A DNA stretch of 41,892 bases from Acidobacteriaceae bacterium (GTDB taxonomy: Bacteria; Acidobacteriota; Terriglobia; Terriglobales; Acidobacteriaceae), in assembly GCA_031296355.1 (NCBI GenBank), contig JARLFX010000221.1, positions 1-41,892 of the forward strand, in the 5' to 3' direction. Below, one piece after another: positions 23,908-32,982 of the stretch. Every line of letters starts with the position of its first letter. Within the stretch, counting starts at the first letter, position 1. Position numbers and translations under genes: made by a program. Below the pieces are notes generated by a model that was not told where the DNA came from, did no database searches, and saw only the letters and a program-made list of their open reading frames with translations.

Positions 23908-26900
23908 TTACGGCGTGTAGCTTACCTGTCGCGTGGCTGAATCGCCAGCGGTATCGTTGGTTTGAATTTGCCAGTTATAAGTAGTGCCATGAGTCAGAGC
24001 GGTCCCTCCTGACAAATTGTTACTCGAATTTGTAGGATCGATGCCCCAGGTCAGGGATGCCCCCGGAATCTGTGTACTGGTGAATCCGCCGTTGCTATGC
24101 GAGTTATTTCCCGGTATCTGCCAGATGGTTCCGTTGGTGGAGCAGCAGAGAGAGAAGTAGAACGTATAGCTGCTGGCGTTCGCCGGATAAGTCCAGGCAA
24201 ACGTCGGCTGTGTATTGGTGCCGTTCAGCGACGGTGTGAGGCCGGTGGCCAGCGCGGACGGCCCAAGCAATCCTGTAGTGGTTGCGTTTACGGTTCCGGT
24301 CGATGCGTCGCTGTAGGTTACGCTGAAGCCGTAGGTATCACCTATGGTTGGCGCAATGTTGTTTGTATTGAAGAAGGACTCAAACCCAGAGCCGCCGCAG
24401 CTGTTGCAGATGCCGAGGTCTTGTGGGACCACGGCATTGGCGCCATCTGCATTGGAAGAGGTCGTGAGGACTACCGCAACCGGCTGCTTGATCAGCGCGG
24501 ATAGCCCTGCGTTCACACTGTAGTTGGCGCTGCTTCCAGAGGAGCTGGTGGAGCTGAAGTAATTGGTGGTCGCAAGCGTGTATGCGGCTGAGGTGGGAAG
24601 TACCAGGCTTGCCCCCGCCAACGGAACGGTAGTGAGCGTCTTCAGATTATTGGTATTGGTGACGTCGCCTGCATCGATGATGCCGTTATTGTTCTGGTCC
24701 ATCGCGCCAACGAAGTAGTAGGTCGTTCCAGCCGGCACGTTCACGCTGAAGGCCTGCGTGGCTGCCGGGCTTGGAATCCATTCGCCATAGAAGACGCCGG
24801 TGCTGGTGTTGTAGAAGCCCACATAGAGCGGCCCGGTTGAGGTTGAACCCAGAGTGACAGAGCCTGTCTGCGTAGTACCGCCTGTGGGCGGAGCCAGCGA
24901 GACGAGCGCTGCGCTGCTGCCGCTTCCGTTATAGGTTCCATAGGGGCTTGTCCCCCCTGCGGAGGTGCCATAGACGCGGAAGTAGTAGCTGCTGGTGTTG
25001 GTGAGTGATGGATGCGAGGCGCTGTTCAGGAACCAGATATCGGCTCCATTTACGCCGTTCGCAAGGAACGTCTGGCTATCGGTGATGGTGCCGGTGGCGA
25101 AGGTGGACGAGGTGCTCCACTGCACGGTATAGCTGACTGCTGTTTCTACATTGTTGCTGTTGGATAGGCCGCTGTACGCCAGCAATAAACCAACGCCTGT
25201 GCCGCCCGCACTGCTGGGGATTGGGTTGACGCTTTGCAGGGTAGGAGCCGTGGTCAGCGTGGTGGTGCCGGGGTCAGTGATGGTGAAGTTCGCATTGGTC
25301 ACCGCCGCCGTGCCGACTGTAACGCTACCCGTGCCGGACGGATCGGCCGTGTTGCTCTGGCCGCGACCCAAGGTATCGATCCACGTGGTGACGCTGTAGC
25401 TGCCCGGCGCAACGCCGCGGATGCTGTAGCTGGTTCCCGACGAACTGACCGATGCCAGACTGGTGCCCGGATAGTAGTTACCGCCGCAGTTATTGTTGGA
25501 AAGGCTGAGGTAGACCCGGCCGGTCTTCGACCCGGTGTAGGTAAGCGTGCCGCCTACCGTATAGCCGAGGGCCACGCCGAAGTTGTTGTTCGTGCTATTG
25601 CTGCTGCCTAGCGTCACGCCGGACGATACAGGATAGAAGACTGCAGAAGCTCCTGAAATCGAGGGTGAAGGCGTGATGGTGTAGGTGCCCGGAGCAATAT
25701 TCGTGAAGGTATACGCTCCGTTGGTTGCTGTCTGCGTCTGCACTGTTGTGCTGCCCTGGGTCAGGGTGACGGTGATGTTGGGCAGCGTGGGTGAACTGCC
25801 GCCGCAGTAGTTGTTGAGGTTGATCTGGCCGCTGATGGAGTAAGCGGTGATGATAGTGACGTTGGACGTGGACGACGTGCTGGTCGCATTGATTGCATCG
25901 CCGTTGTACACGGCATCGACGCCGTTCGTTCCCAGCGGCAGTGTTGTAACCGCCAGTGTTGCGATGCCGGAAGCTACCGTCCCGTTTCCGAGGAAGGTGG
26001 AGCCGCCGTAGTAGAAGCTGATGGTTCCTGTAATGGCTGTGCTCACGGAATTGGTGACTGTAGCCGTGAGGGTGACGGTGGAACCAACCGTAGCAGTGGT
26101 TGGCGCTGCGACCATGGTGGTTGTGGTGGTTGCGAGGTTGACAGTGATGTTACTCGTCGAGGAAGTACTGGTCGCATTGGTTGTGCTGCCGTTATAGACG
26201 GCCTTGACGCTATCTGAGCCCACCGGCAATGCGGTAGTGGCCAGCGTGGCTACACCGGAGCCGTTGAGGGTAGAAGTTCCCAGCAGCGTAGAGCTAACGT
26301 AGAAGCTGACCGTTCCTGTGGGAGTGGTGGTGCCCGAGCTGGGTGCGACCGTCGCCGTGAGGGTGATGCTGGTGCCGGCCACGATCGTGCTGGTTTGCGG
26401 GCTCAGGACGGTTGTGGTGTTGATCAGCGGATTGATGGTCAGTGTTGGCGTAATGCTCTTTGTCTGCTGCTGATTGGTCGCGCTGTCGGTTGCTGTAATG
26501 GTGACGGCGGAGGAGTACGCTCCCGTCGGCGTGCCTGAAAGCACGCCCGCCGTGCTCATCGTCAATCCGACGACAGGCGTTGGCGACATAGTCCAGTTGA
26601 TCGTGCCGGTGCCGCCGGTTGACGTCATGGTGGCGGTGTACGAAGATCCCACACCGCCTGCCGGGAGCGATGTAGTTGTTATTGCCAGCGTGACCGGATT
26701 GACGACGAGAGTCACATTACCGGAGTTGACTACGACCGGCGTAGACGCACTGTCGGTCGCCTTGAATTGAACGACGCTGCCCGCAACAACGGTCGGAGCG
26801 GTCGGCGTACCGGAGAGCACGTTGCCAATCAATTGCAACCCGGCAGGAAGCGTGCCCACCACCGAGTACGTGACGGAGCCGGTACCGCCGGTTGTGGCCA

Positions 26901-28683
26901 GCGTGTACGGGGTCATCGCGGTGCCTACGGTCATAGCGGGCAGGGTGGTTGCTGACGCCGGGTTGGTCCAAACCAACGGTGCCGCCGTGACGGTGATGGT
27001 GTATGTGCCGGAGGTAACAGAGACGGGCGTGGTTGCTGCGTCTGTCACTCTGACGGTGAAGGTGTAGGTGCCAGCTGCCGCAGTAATGGTGCCGGAGATG
27101 GTGCCGCTGCTGGAGAGCGAGAGGCCGCTGGGCAGAGCGCCGGTGACCGGGGTTGTGGTGAAGGTCTTGGTGCCGCTGCCGCCGCTGGTGGCAATGGTTG
27201 CACCGGCGTAAGGCGTGTTGGTGGTGGCTGCCGTCAGTGCGCCTGCCGCTGTCGTGATGGCGAGCGCAGGATTGACGGTGATGGCAGAAGTGGACGCAGT
27301 TCTGGTGGTGTCTTTAATGCTGGTTGCGGTCACGGTCACTGTGGAGGCAGTGGTGCCGGTGGCCGTCAGGGTGGTGGCAGGTGCGTTGCCGGTCGCGCTG
27401 GAGGGGCTTACGGTGCCTGCGCCAGACGCGGAGAAGGTTGCGCCGGAAGCACCGGAGTCATTCATCAGCGCCGCGGCCAACGTGAGCGTCTGCCCGGAAT
27501 CAAGCACGACGCCGCTGGTAGTGGTGGTGAAGGAGACAGAGATGGGGGCAAGGGTGACAGTGGCGGTCGCCGTCTTGGAGGTGTCTTTCACGCTGGTCGC
27601 GGTGATGGTGGCGGAGGTAATAGAGCCGATAACCGTCGGCGCGGTATAGACGCCGGTGGTGCTGACGATGGCGCCCGCGCCGCTGGACGGGCTGATGGAC
27701 CAGGTGACGCCGGAGTTCGATCCGTCATAGGTAAGCGCCGCGCCGCTGAAGTTCTGTCCACCGCCACCGCTGACGGTGACCGTGGCCGGGCTGATGGCGG
27801 CGATTGCGATGGGCTGCAGGGTGATGGCGGCGGTGGCTGTCTTGGTGGGATCCTTCACGCTGGTGGCTGTCACCGTGACTGTGGTCGCCGTGTTGATGAC
27901 GGTGGTGGGCGCGGTGTAGACGCCGGTTGTGCTGACAATGGTGCCTGCGCCGGTGGCTGGGCTGATGCTCCAGGTGACGCCGGAGCCGGAGGCATCATTC
28001 GCCACGGCAGCGCCAGTGAAGGCCTGCGAGCTGCCGACGCCGAGGCTGACGGTCGCGGGGCTGATGGCGCCCACGCTGATCGGCGTAAGCGGGATGGTGA
28101 TGGTGGCGGTCTTGGAGGTGTCCGTCTTGCTGGCGGCGGTGATGACTGCGGTGGCGGTGGTGACGGGCAGAGGCGCGTTGTAGGTGACGCTGCTGGTGGT
28201 GACCGCGGTGAGCGTGCCGCCGCCGCTGGTGATGGTCCAGGTAACGCCCTGGTTCAGCGTGGCATCGCCCGCGACAGTCGCGGTGATGGCTTCGGCTCCC
28301 AGGCCGGCGATGGCGGTCGGCGTTGTGGGAATGGTGACGGAGATGGGTGTGAGAGTGACGACCGCCGTTCCGGTCTTGGTGGCGTCTGTCTTGCTGGTGG
28401 CGGTGATGGTGGCTGTGGCTGCACCCACCGGTGTGGGCGCGGTATAGACGCCGGCGCTGGTGATGACGCCGGTGGAGGCTGTCCAGGTTACGCCGGCGCT
28501 GGCGGAATCATTCGAGACGGTCGCGGTAAACGTCTGCGTAGCCCCTGCAACTAACGTTGCTGTAGCGGGAGTAACAGCTACGCTGAGGGACGGTGGAGCG
28601 GGTGTACTGCCACCGCATCCAGCGATAAAGCCTAAAACTGCAAGACCAGCAAAGACGCGCGTAATCGAACGAATGATCGTCAT
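23908..28683 (-). CDS. Giant Ig-repeat lipoprotein
   Basis: About 1591 residues. The lipoprotein signal ends in GFIAGC (Cys near 23), so it is membrane-anchored. Five Big-type Ig repeats of about 85-90 residues (about 32-470) share ...VTWSISP...GVYTAPT...TATSVKD..KTAT.... Three putative-Ig (cadherin-like) units follow (about 475-755, LSSSGTISGT, GLQLIGNVLSGTP). Then come two Big_3-like units (GTVSFYVSSTLLGTSTL), two carboxypeptidase-regulatory-like units (ISGQINLNNYCGG, NGAYTFTNIAPGTYTI), and fibronectin-like strands to the end. No catalytic motif is seen; adhesion or a surface scaffold is the likely role. The ATG at 28683 has GAGG upstream; the 35-residue extension is dismissed. Composition is very rich in Thr, Ser, Ala and Gly, and the low-complexity DNA keeps antisense frames open. 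Confidence 0.88.
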   Translation of the reverse strand: MTIIRSITRVFAGLAVLGFIAGCGGSTPAPPSLSVAVTPATATLVAGATQTFTATVSNDSASAGVTWTASTGVITSAGVYTAPTPVGAATATITATSKTDATKTGTAVVTLTPISVTIPTTPTAIAGLGAEAITATVAGDATLNQGVTWTITSGGGTLTAVTTSSVTYNAPLPVTTATAVITAASKTDTSKTATITIPLTPISVGAISPATVSLGVGSSQAFTGAAVANDASGSGVTWSISPATGAGTIVSTTGVYTAPTTVINTATTVTVTATSVKDPTKTATAAITLQPIAIAAISPATVTVSGGGGQNFSGAALTYDGSNSGVTWSISPSSGAGAIVSTTGVYTAPTVIGSITSATITATSVKDTSKTATATVTLAPISVSFTTTTSGVVLDSGQTLTLAAALMNDSGASGATFSASGAGTVSPSSATGNAPATTLTATGTTASTVTVTATSIKDTTRTASTSAITVNPALAITTAAGALTAATTNTPYAGATIATSGGSGTKTFTTTPVTGALPSGLSLSSSGTISGTITAAAGTYTFTVRVTDAATTPVSVTSGTYTITVTAAPLVWTNPASATTLPAMTVGTAMTPYTLATTGGTGSVTYSVVGTLPAGLQLIGNVLSGTPTAPTVVAGSVVQFKATDSASTPVVVNSGNVTLVVNPVTLAITTTSLPAGGVGSSYTATMTSTGGTGTINWTMSPTPVVGLTMSTAGVLSGTPTGAYSSAVTITATDSATNQQQTKSITPTLTINPLINTTTVLSPQTSTIVAGTSITLTATVAPSSGTTTPTGTVSFYVSSTLLGTSTLNGSGVATLATTALPVGSDSVKAVYNGSTTNATSTSSTSNITVNLATTTTTMVAAPTTATVGSTVTLTATVTNSVSTAITGTISFYYGGSTFLGNGTVASGIATLAVTTLPLGTNGVDAVYNGDAINATSTSSTSNVTIITAYSISGQINLNNYCGGSSPTLPNITVTLTQGSTTVQTQTATNGAYTFTNIAPGTYTITPSPSISGASAVFYPVSSGVTLGSSNSTNNNFGVALGYTVGGTLTYTGSKTGRVYLSLSNNNCGGNYYPGTSLASVSSSGTSYSIRGVAPGSYSVTTWIDTLGRGQSNTADPSGTGSVTVGTAAVTNANFTITDPGTTTLTTAPTLQSVNPIPSSAGGTGVGLLLAYSGLSNSNNVETAVSYTVQWSTSSTFATGTITDSQTFLANGVNGADIWFLNSASHPSLTNTSSYYFRVYGTSAGGTSPYGTYNGSGSSAALVSLAPPTGGTTQTGSVTLGSTSTGPLYVGFYNTSTGVFYGEWIPSPAATQAFSVNVPAGTTYYFVGAMDQNNNGIIDAGDVTNTNNLKTLTTVPLAGASLVLPTSAAYTLATTNYFSSTSSSGSSANYSVNAGLSALIKQPVAVVLTTSSNADGANAVVPQDLGICNSCGGSGFESFFNTNNIAPTIGDTYGFSVTYSDASTGTVNATTTGLLGPSALATGLTPSLNGTNTQPTFAWTYPANASSYTFYFSLCCSTNGTIWQIPGNNSHSNGGFTSTQIPGASLTWGIDPTNSSNNLSGGTALTHGTTYNWQIQTNDTAGDSATRQVSYTP
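27260..28590 (-). repeat. Five tandem Ig-coding repeats of about 260 bp
   Basis: Within the giant lipoprotein gene, consecutive units of about 255-270 bp each encode a PISV-like start, a GVTW strand, a GVYTAPT strand and a T.TSVKD.(S/T)KTATAT end. Units three and four are the most alike, which suggests recent duplication or gene conversion. Confidence 0.75.
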
Positions 28684-28834
28684 AATCGCCTCGAGAGTTT
28701 TCAAATATCTAGTGGACAGCCCAGCCCAATGTTTGGAAGTGGATGAAGCATATCCCTCTGATATTGCAAGTGCAAGACTTTCCTGCATAAAAACCGCAAA
28801 AATGAATGAAGGGCTATTCAGCGACGGGCGCAGG

Positions 28835-28876
28835 ACAACGAAAAACCCCTTCCGTACGGAAGGGGTTTTTCGTTGT
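28835..28876. terminator. Perfect 42-bp palindromic terminator
   Basis: A fully self-complementary stretch is centred between 28855 and 28856. The stem includes AACCCCTTCC-type GC pairs flanked by AAAA/TTTT. It lies 20 bp beyond the GvpL/F stop on the minus strand and separates that gene from the Ig lipoprotein gene, of which it is upstream. Confidence 0.85.
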
Positions 28877-28896
28877 AAGGCTTGATTGGCGGGTGG

Positions 28897-29640
28897 TTAG
28901 CTCGCCTGCGAATGGCTGTGGCGCTGTACGAAGTGATAGGGCGGCCAGGGGCCGGAGAGCTGCATGGAGCAGTCCTTCATCTCCTGCGTGGCGGTCGAAT
29001 ATTTGTTCTGGTAGCGCTCAATGGTCTTGTTATCAATCAGATGGGCGATATCGAGCAACATCTTGCCGGAGTCGGTGCGGCGGCAGGTGATCTCTTCGGC
29101 CAGGGGCAGGAACATGCGGTGCATCTGGACGGAAAGGGCGCGGGCGCGGGACTGGCGTTCGCGCTGGCGGCTGGCGCTCTCGCGCAGGTTGCTCAGGTAC
29201 TCTTTGCCCACGCAGTTGCCATCCAGGGTGCGGAGCTTGCCGGGACAGGTATCGTCGATCAGCAGCTTGATGTGCATCTCGGCCTTGCCGCGCAGTCGTT
29301 CTACGTTGGCCTGGAAGTGGCGCTGGTTGGAGCGGACGGAGCGGCGCAGGGCGTCGTCATCCTGAAAGACGGTGTTGAAACGGAAGGGCAGAACGGTCGA
29401 TAGCTTGAAGCAGTCTGAGATCACGCGGGCGTGATCGCGCTGCGCCATCTGGTTCATCATTTCTGGAGTGGCTTCTGCGGGATCATGCTCGGATACGACA
29501 ACGGCAAGATCGCTGGCGGGGAAGAGAAAGACCTGGTTGCCCAGAACGCCTGAAACATTGACGAGTGGAACTGGTCTGCGATGCCGATCCAATTCCGGAA
29601 ATGCTGCTTTCTCTGCAATACAGTAGGCATACCATGCCAT
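28897..29640 (-). CDS. GvpL/GvpF family gas-vesicle-type protein (orphan)
   Basis: 247 residues with family hallmarks from end to end: the start WYAYCIAEK, a strand VFLFPASDLAVVVSEH, the central TVLPFRFNTVFQDDD, the KAEMHIKLL strand, and the C-terminal signature SGPWPPYHFV. GvpF/GvpL are minor structural or assembly proteins that bind GvpA in gas vesicles. No gvpA, gvpN, gvpK or other gvp gene occurs in the window, so a classical vesicle role is doubtful here. A Cys pair (CPGK and GNCVG) is noticeable. A weak promoter (TTGCCA, 18-bp spacer, TAGTAT) lies about 140 bases upstream. The Shine-Dalgarno is poor. The family call is good, the function open. Confidence 0.85.
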   Translation of the reverse strand: MAWYAYCIAEKAAFPELDRHRRPVPLVNVSGVLGNQVFLFPASDLAVVVSEHDPAEATPEMMNQMAQRDHARVISDCFKLSTVLPFRFNTVFQDDDALRRSVRSNQRHFQANVERLRGKAEMHIKLLIDDTCPGKLRTLDGNCVGKEYLSNLRESASRQRERQSRARALSVQMHRMFLPLAEEITCRRTDSGKMLLDIAHLIDNKTIERYQNKYSTATQEMKDCSMQLSGPWPPYHFVQRHSHSQAS

Positions 29641-29957
29641 AGGACTTACGCTCCACGCTTCGCCGACGGTTTAACCGCCTGGCCTATTCTTAGTCCCGCT
29701 ACGCTTTCAACTGGCCCAACCAAGTGACCGGTGTTCAGGATGCCGAATTGCAGCATTTACACCGAGCCGATGCAGATACTATTCCCGTAAATACACGATT
29801 GGCAAGGCGATTTAACGGAATCTTTACAGGTAGATGGGCGTCTGCGTGCTATGAGCCCTGATTAAGTGATACGGGTCACATATATGGCGGTTATCGGGCA
29901 CATTTTCCCGCATTGGGCAGACCTCTCTGCCGCGGTGCAGGGCGCGTTTTACCGCCG
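29641..29957. other. Intergenic region upstream of the GvpL/F gene
   Basis: A 317-bp gap between the GvpL/F start and the cupin stop, both on the minus strand. It holds a possible minus-strand promoter (see the separate entry) and a small stem, GGCAGA-CCTC-TCTGCC at 29916-29931, that lacks a T run and may mark the cupin mRNA end. I see no convincing gene. Confidence 0.5.
29776..29805 (-). promoter_or_regulatory. Possible sigma-70 promoter for the GvpL/F gene
   Basis: On the minus strand TTGCCA (29805-29800) and TAGTAT (29781-29776) are separated by 18 bp, matching 5/6 and 4/6 of the consensus. It would give a leader of about 130 bases. Confidence 0.3.
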
Positions 29958-30455
29958 CTAGCTCTTCTTGTTCAGCGAAAAGATGAAGTACGTGGCCAGC
30001 GTCGTACCGGCGTTACGGAAGCCGTGCATCTCGTTAGGTGCGGTGTAGCCGACGCTGCCGGGGGTGAGGGTGGTGTGTTTGTCGCCGACGATAAAGTCGA
30101 TCGTACCTTCGCGGACGAGAATGAACTCCACGTGCGGATGCTGGTGAGCTGCGTGCGGCATGGCGCCCGGGGCGATGGTGGTCTCGTGCAGCTCCACCAG
30201 TTCACCGCCGTTCACGGGAACTGTGCCCTGCAGAATGTCGTGGGTGGGCGCGCCGCCGTCAGAGTAGCGCAGCGGCATGTCTTCGAAGACGAAGGCTTTG
30301 CAATGGTCGAGCGGAGTCTGCAGGCGGTTCTGGCTCTTGCCGGGAGTGGTGGCGGCGGTGCTTCCGCTCTGGGCGGCGGCGGCGCCGGAGAGGCCCAGTG
30401 CGGCCAGCGCGAGGCTAAGGTCAAGGCATGCGGTACGGCGGCTGATATCGCTCAT
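29958..30455 (-). CDS. Exported cupin-domain protein
   Basis: 165 residues. The start DISRRTACLDLSLALAALG resembles a twin-arginine signal peptide (SRR followed by a moderately hydrophobic segment ending AAAAQ), so Tat export is plausible. A single small cupin barrel follows: metal ligands in HQHPHVEFILV (His-His-Glu) and the later His in APNEMHGFRNAG. Such cupins bind a metal and may be isomerases, dioxygenases or binding proteins; the substrate is unknown. It lies 45 bp after the TRIC gene on the same strand and is probably the last gene of the aroB-led run. Confidence 0.87.
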   Translation of the reverse strand: MSDISRRTACLDLSLALAALGLSGAAAAQSGSTAATTPGKSQNRLQTPLDHCKAFVFEDMPLRYSDGGAPTHDILQGTVPVNGGELVELHETTIAPGAMPHAAHQHPHVEFILVREGTIDFIVGDKHTTLTPGSVGYTAPNEMHGFRNAGTTLATYFIFSLNKKS

Positions 30456-30500
30456 GGGCAGCTATCTTACGCTGCGGGTGAAACGCTGGTGAAGCGGGCG

Positions 30501-31163
30501 CTATTCGCTGGCGTCGATGCGGACGGCGCGCGTTCGCCAGCCGAAGCGTACACCCAGCAGCCGCACCACTAATCCGGCGACAATACCGATGGGGCTGGCC
30601 CAGCCGGCGGAGACGCCAACGCGGAGCAGTAAGAGGAAGAGCAGGGCGCTGATGGCGGCGGCAATCGCATAGGGCTCGCCGCGTTCGAAGACGCGCGGTG
30701 TGCGTCCGCTGAAGACATCGCGCAGGGAGCCGCCGCCCACCGCCGTCATGACGCCGAGCAGGAGGCAGGGGAGCATGCCGAGTCCTGCAGCCTGTGCGCG
30801 CAGAGCTCCGGCGATGGCGAAGAAGCCCAGCCCGAGGGCATCGATGACCAGGATAGCCTGCGTCATGCGCGGGCCTACGCTGGAGCCGAAGAGCAGAGCG
30901 AGGACTGAACCGATGAGGGCGAGGTAAAGGTAGCGGGGAGAGGCCAGGGCCAGCGGCAGGCCGTGTTGCAGCAGGGTATCGCGCGCCAGTCCGCCGCCCA
31001 CGCCAGAGATCATGCCGAGGCCGATGATGCCGACGTAGTCAAAGTGAAAGCGGGTATCGCGCCGCGAGGCCAGAGCTCCGCCGAGGGCTCCAACGACCAC
31101 GCCGGAGGAGTCGATCAGCGAGAACAGCGAGGTTGTAATCTCCTGCGGCGGCGTAGGAATCAT
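30501..31163 (-). CDS. TRIC/UPF0126 family membrane channel
   Basis: About 220 residues with about seven membrane helices in two repeated halves. Each half contains the family glycine motif, ISGVGGGLARD and TAVGGGSLRD. Prokaryotic TRIC proteins form trimeric potassium-permeable channels in the cytoplasmic membrane; the older name is UPF0126/YicG. The ATG at 31163 is preferred over an extended start at 31208 because the protein then begins just before the first helix, though no clear ribosome site is present. It is placed between the coiled-coil membrane protein and the cupin gene. Confidence 0.9.
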   Translation of the reverse strand: MIPTPPQEITTSLFSLIDSSGVVVGALGGALASRRDTRFHFDYVGIIGLGMISGVGGGLARDTLLQHGLPLALASPRYLYLALIGSVLALLFGSSVGPRMTQAILVIDALGLGFFAIAGALRAQAAGLGMLPCLLLGVMTAVGGGSLRDVFSGRTPRVFERGEPYAIAAAISALLFLLLLRVGVSAGWASPIGIVAGLVVRLLGVRFGWRTRAVRIDASE

Positions 31164-31217
31164 GCGATGCTTTCGTGTTGGATGGGTGGCAGGCGCGCGG
31201 CCTGCCATCCCGGGAAA

Positions 31218-31616
31218 CTATGCTGGGCGCGCGTGCAGTACGAATGCCATCACGATGAACACGATCAGCAGGACCACGGTCGTGATGCCCAGCGCCTTGA
31301 CCCACAGACTGATGGAGGAGAGTTCACGCTCGACGCCTTCGATGCGGCGCTCGCTGTGCTCCAGCGCCATGCGCAGTCGTTTTACTTCTTCTTCCACGCT
31401 GGAGAGTTGCAGGGTCTGATCCTGCAAGTGGCGGACAAGGCCAGCCTGGGCGCGGCTGACGCCGTTGATGTCGTCGCGCAGGCCGCTTACATCCATCGCT
31501 GGAGGCGGAGGCAGCAGCGCGGCAGAGAAGTTGGTGCCGGTCACGCCGTTTTCGAGCATGCGCAGCAGGTTTGGGCCATGCTTGCGGAGCAGCCCGACGA
31601 TGTCTGTGATCCCCAT
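31218..31616 (-). CDS. Coiled-coil tail-anchored membrane protein of unknown function
   Basis: 132 residues: a short helical start (GITDIVGLLRKHGPNLLRML), a Pro-rich spacer, a heptad-rich coiled coil (about 50-98, with EEEVKRLRMALEHSERRIE), then one C-terminal membrane helix (about 106-128) and a short tail. This layout implies a tail-anchored or single-span protein with the coiled coil in the cytoplasm. No family was recognised. The ATG at 31616 leaves no strong ribosome site, but the upstream extension overlaps the VKOR gene and looks non-coding. Confidence 0.7.
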   Translation of the reverse strand: MGITDIVGLLRKHGPNLLRMLENGVTGTNFSAALLPPPPAMDVSGLRDDINGVSRAQAGLVRHLQDQTLQLSSVEEEVKRLRMALEHSERRIEGVERELSSISLWVKALGITTVVLLIVFIVMAFVLHARPA

Positions 31617-31684
31617 AGAGTTTGAGTTTACGCCAGGTGCTGCGCGCACGGCGAGGCCGCGCTTCGCGCGCAACCGCAGGCTGG

Positions 31685-32158
31685 CTATGCTGCCCGGCTG
31701 CGGCGCGTCTGCAGCATGACGTTTACGATGCCCAGCAAGACCATCACCGCGACGACGCTCTGCGACCATACGCAGTAGATGCACCATTTCTGCAGGATGG
31801 CGTCTTCGGTGTACGAGAGGTAGGCGGCGAAGGCACAGCCGGCGATGGCCGCCGCCAGAAACAGGCGGTCGCGGCCAAAGGCGATGAGCAGAAGCATCAC
31901 GGCGTATCCGGCGATGCCCAGCGCGGCGACGGGAACGTTGAAGCCGCTCTCAGGGGTGGGATTGTCCCACGTGGGTTTGGGCGAGGGCGGGAAGACCGAG
32001 AAGCGCGAATGGTTCACAATGCCGCAATCCCACTTCTCACTGACGGCGCAGGGAGGCGCCTGGCTGGGGTCTTGCCGGTGAATCCGCAGCGCAAGGGTGG
32101 AGATGACGATGCCGGCGACGGCGAGCAGAGCGAGCAGAGTACGGAGTGCAATTCGCAT
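31685..32158 (-). CDS. Vitamin K epoxide reductase (VKOR) family protein
   Basis: 157 residues with four membrane helices. The conserved loop Cys pair is in PPCAVSEKWDC, and the active-site CIYC lies in the last helices (KWCIYCVWSQ). Bacterial VKOR replaces DsbB: it reoxidises a periplasmic thiol oxidase and passes electrons to quinone. There is no fused thioredoxin domain, so a separate DsbA-like partner is needed and is not in the window. A menaquinone methyltransferase gene lies directly upstream on the same strand, which fits quinone dependence. The ATG at 32158 is chosen because it starts right before the first helix. Confidence 0.92.
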   Translation of the reverse strand: MRIALRTLLALLAVAGIVISTLALRIHRQDPSQAPPCAVSEKWDCGIVNHSRFSVFPPSPKPTWDNPTPESGFNVPVAALGIAGYAVMLLLIAFGRDRLFLAAAIAGCAFAAYLSYTEDAILQKWCIYCVWSQSVVAVMVLLGIVNVMLQTRRSRAA

Positions 32159-32220
32159 GGGCCATATTCTACTCACGTGGGGGCGCGAATACACCGTGTT
32201 CGGCGTCACAAGGGGCAGCT

Positions 32221-32982
32221 CTAGCGCTTCACGCCGCGATAGAGCCCCGCAGCGCCGAAGGTGTAGCCGGTCCAGCGGGCGTCGCTGAATCCTGCGGCGG
32301 CGATCTTCGCCTTCATCTCCGGCGGCTGGGGAAAGCGCGCGACGCTTGCGGGCAGGTAGCTGTAGGCGGCGCGATCGCCGGAGACGCGGCGTCCGATCCA
32401 GGGCAGTATCCGCGCAAAGTACAGACCATACATCGCGCCGATGAGGCCGCGGGGCTGGTTGGCTTCGAGCATGCCGAGTATGCCGCCGGGCTTCAGCACC
32501 CGATGCAGTTCGCGCAGGGCGGCGTCATAGTTGGCGAGATTGCGGAAGCCGAAGGCTGAGACGACGAGGTCGACGGATGCGTCTGGCAGCGGCAGGTGCA
32601 TGGCGTCGGCTTCGATGGGCTCGACGCTCTCGTAGTAGCCTGCTGCTTTGAATTTCTCGATGCCGCGCGCCAGCATACCATGAGAAAAATCCAACGCGAT
32701 CACTTTTTCGCCGCCTGCAGGCCGCCGCTTGAGCAGCGCCAGCGTCATGTCTCCGGTGCCGCAGCAGAGGTCGAGCACACGCGCTTGGGGGCGGCGCAGA
32801 ATGGCGTCAAAGCTGCGCGCTGTACGCCACCACCAGGTACGGTCCAGGCTGGCGGAGAGCACGTGGTTCAGCAGATCGTAGCGGGGTGCGATGCTGTCAA
32901 ACATATCGCGGACGGCGAGCGCGGCTTCGGCCTCACTCTGCGCGCCTTCGATCTGCGCACCTTTTGCTGGCTGCTGCTTCAT
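32221..32982 (-). CDS. ubiE: Demethylmenaquinone/2-methoxy-polyprenyl-benzoquinol methyltransferase
   Basis: A 253-residue SAM-dependent methyltransferase for the last step of menaquinone synthesis. It has the family motifs [21 protein letters not shown] at the start, motif [14 protein letters not shown], and [20 protein letters not shown] with [11 protein letters not shown]. Acidobacteria use menaquinone, so the MenG role is more likely than the ubiquinone role. The ATG overlaps the aroB stop by 4 bp, so translation is coupled to aroB. Both act in pathways fed by chorismate. Confidence 0.95.
   Translation of the reverse strand: MKQQPAKGAQIEGAQSEAEAALAVRDMFDSIAPRYDLLNHVLSASLDRTWWWRTARSFDAILRRPQARVLDLCCGTGDMTLALLKRRPAGGEKVIALDFSHGMLARGIEKFKAAGYYESVEPIEADAMHLPLPDASVDLVVSAFGFRNLANYDAALRELHRVLKPGGILGMLEANQPRGLIGAMYGLYFARILPWIGRRVSGDRAAYSYLPASVARFPQPPEMKAKIAAAGFSDARWTGYTFGAAGLYRGVKR

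Noticed and set aside
26474..28885. Several long plus-strand open frames rich in Val and Ala opposite the Ig lipoprotein gene
   Set aside because: They are antisense to a Thr/Ser/Ala-rich repeat gene whose composition suppresses stops on the other strand. They have no ribosome sites or recognisable domains.
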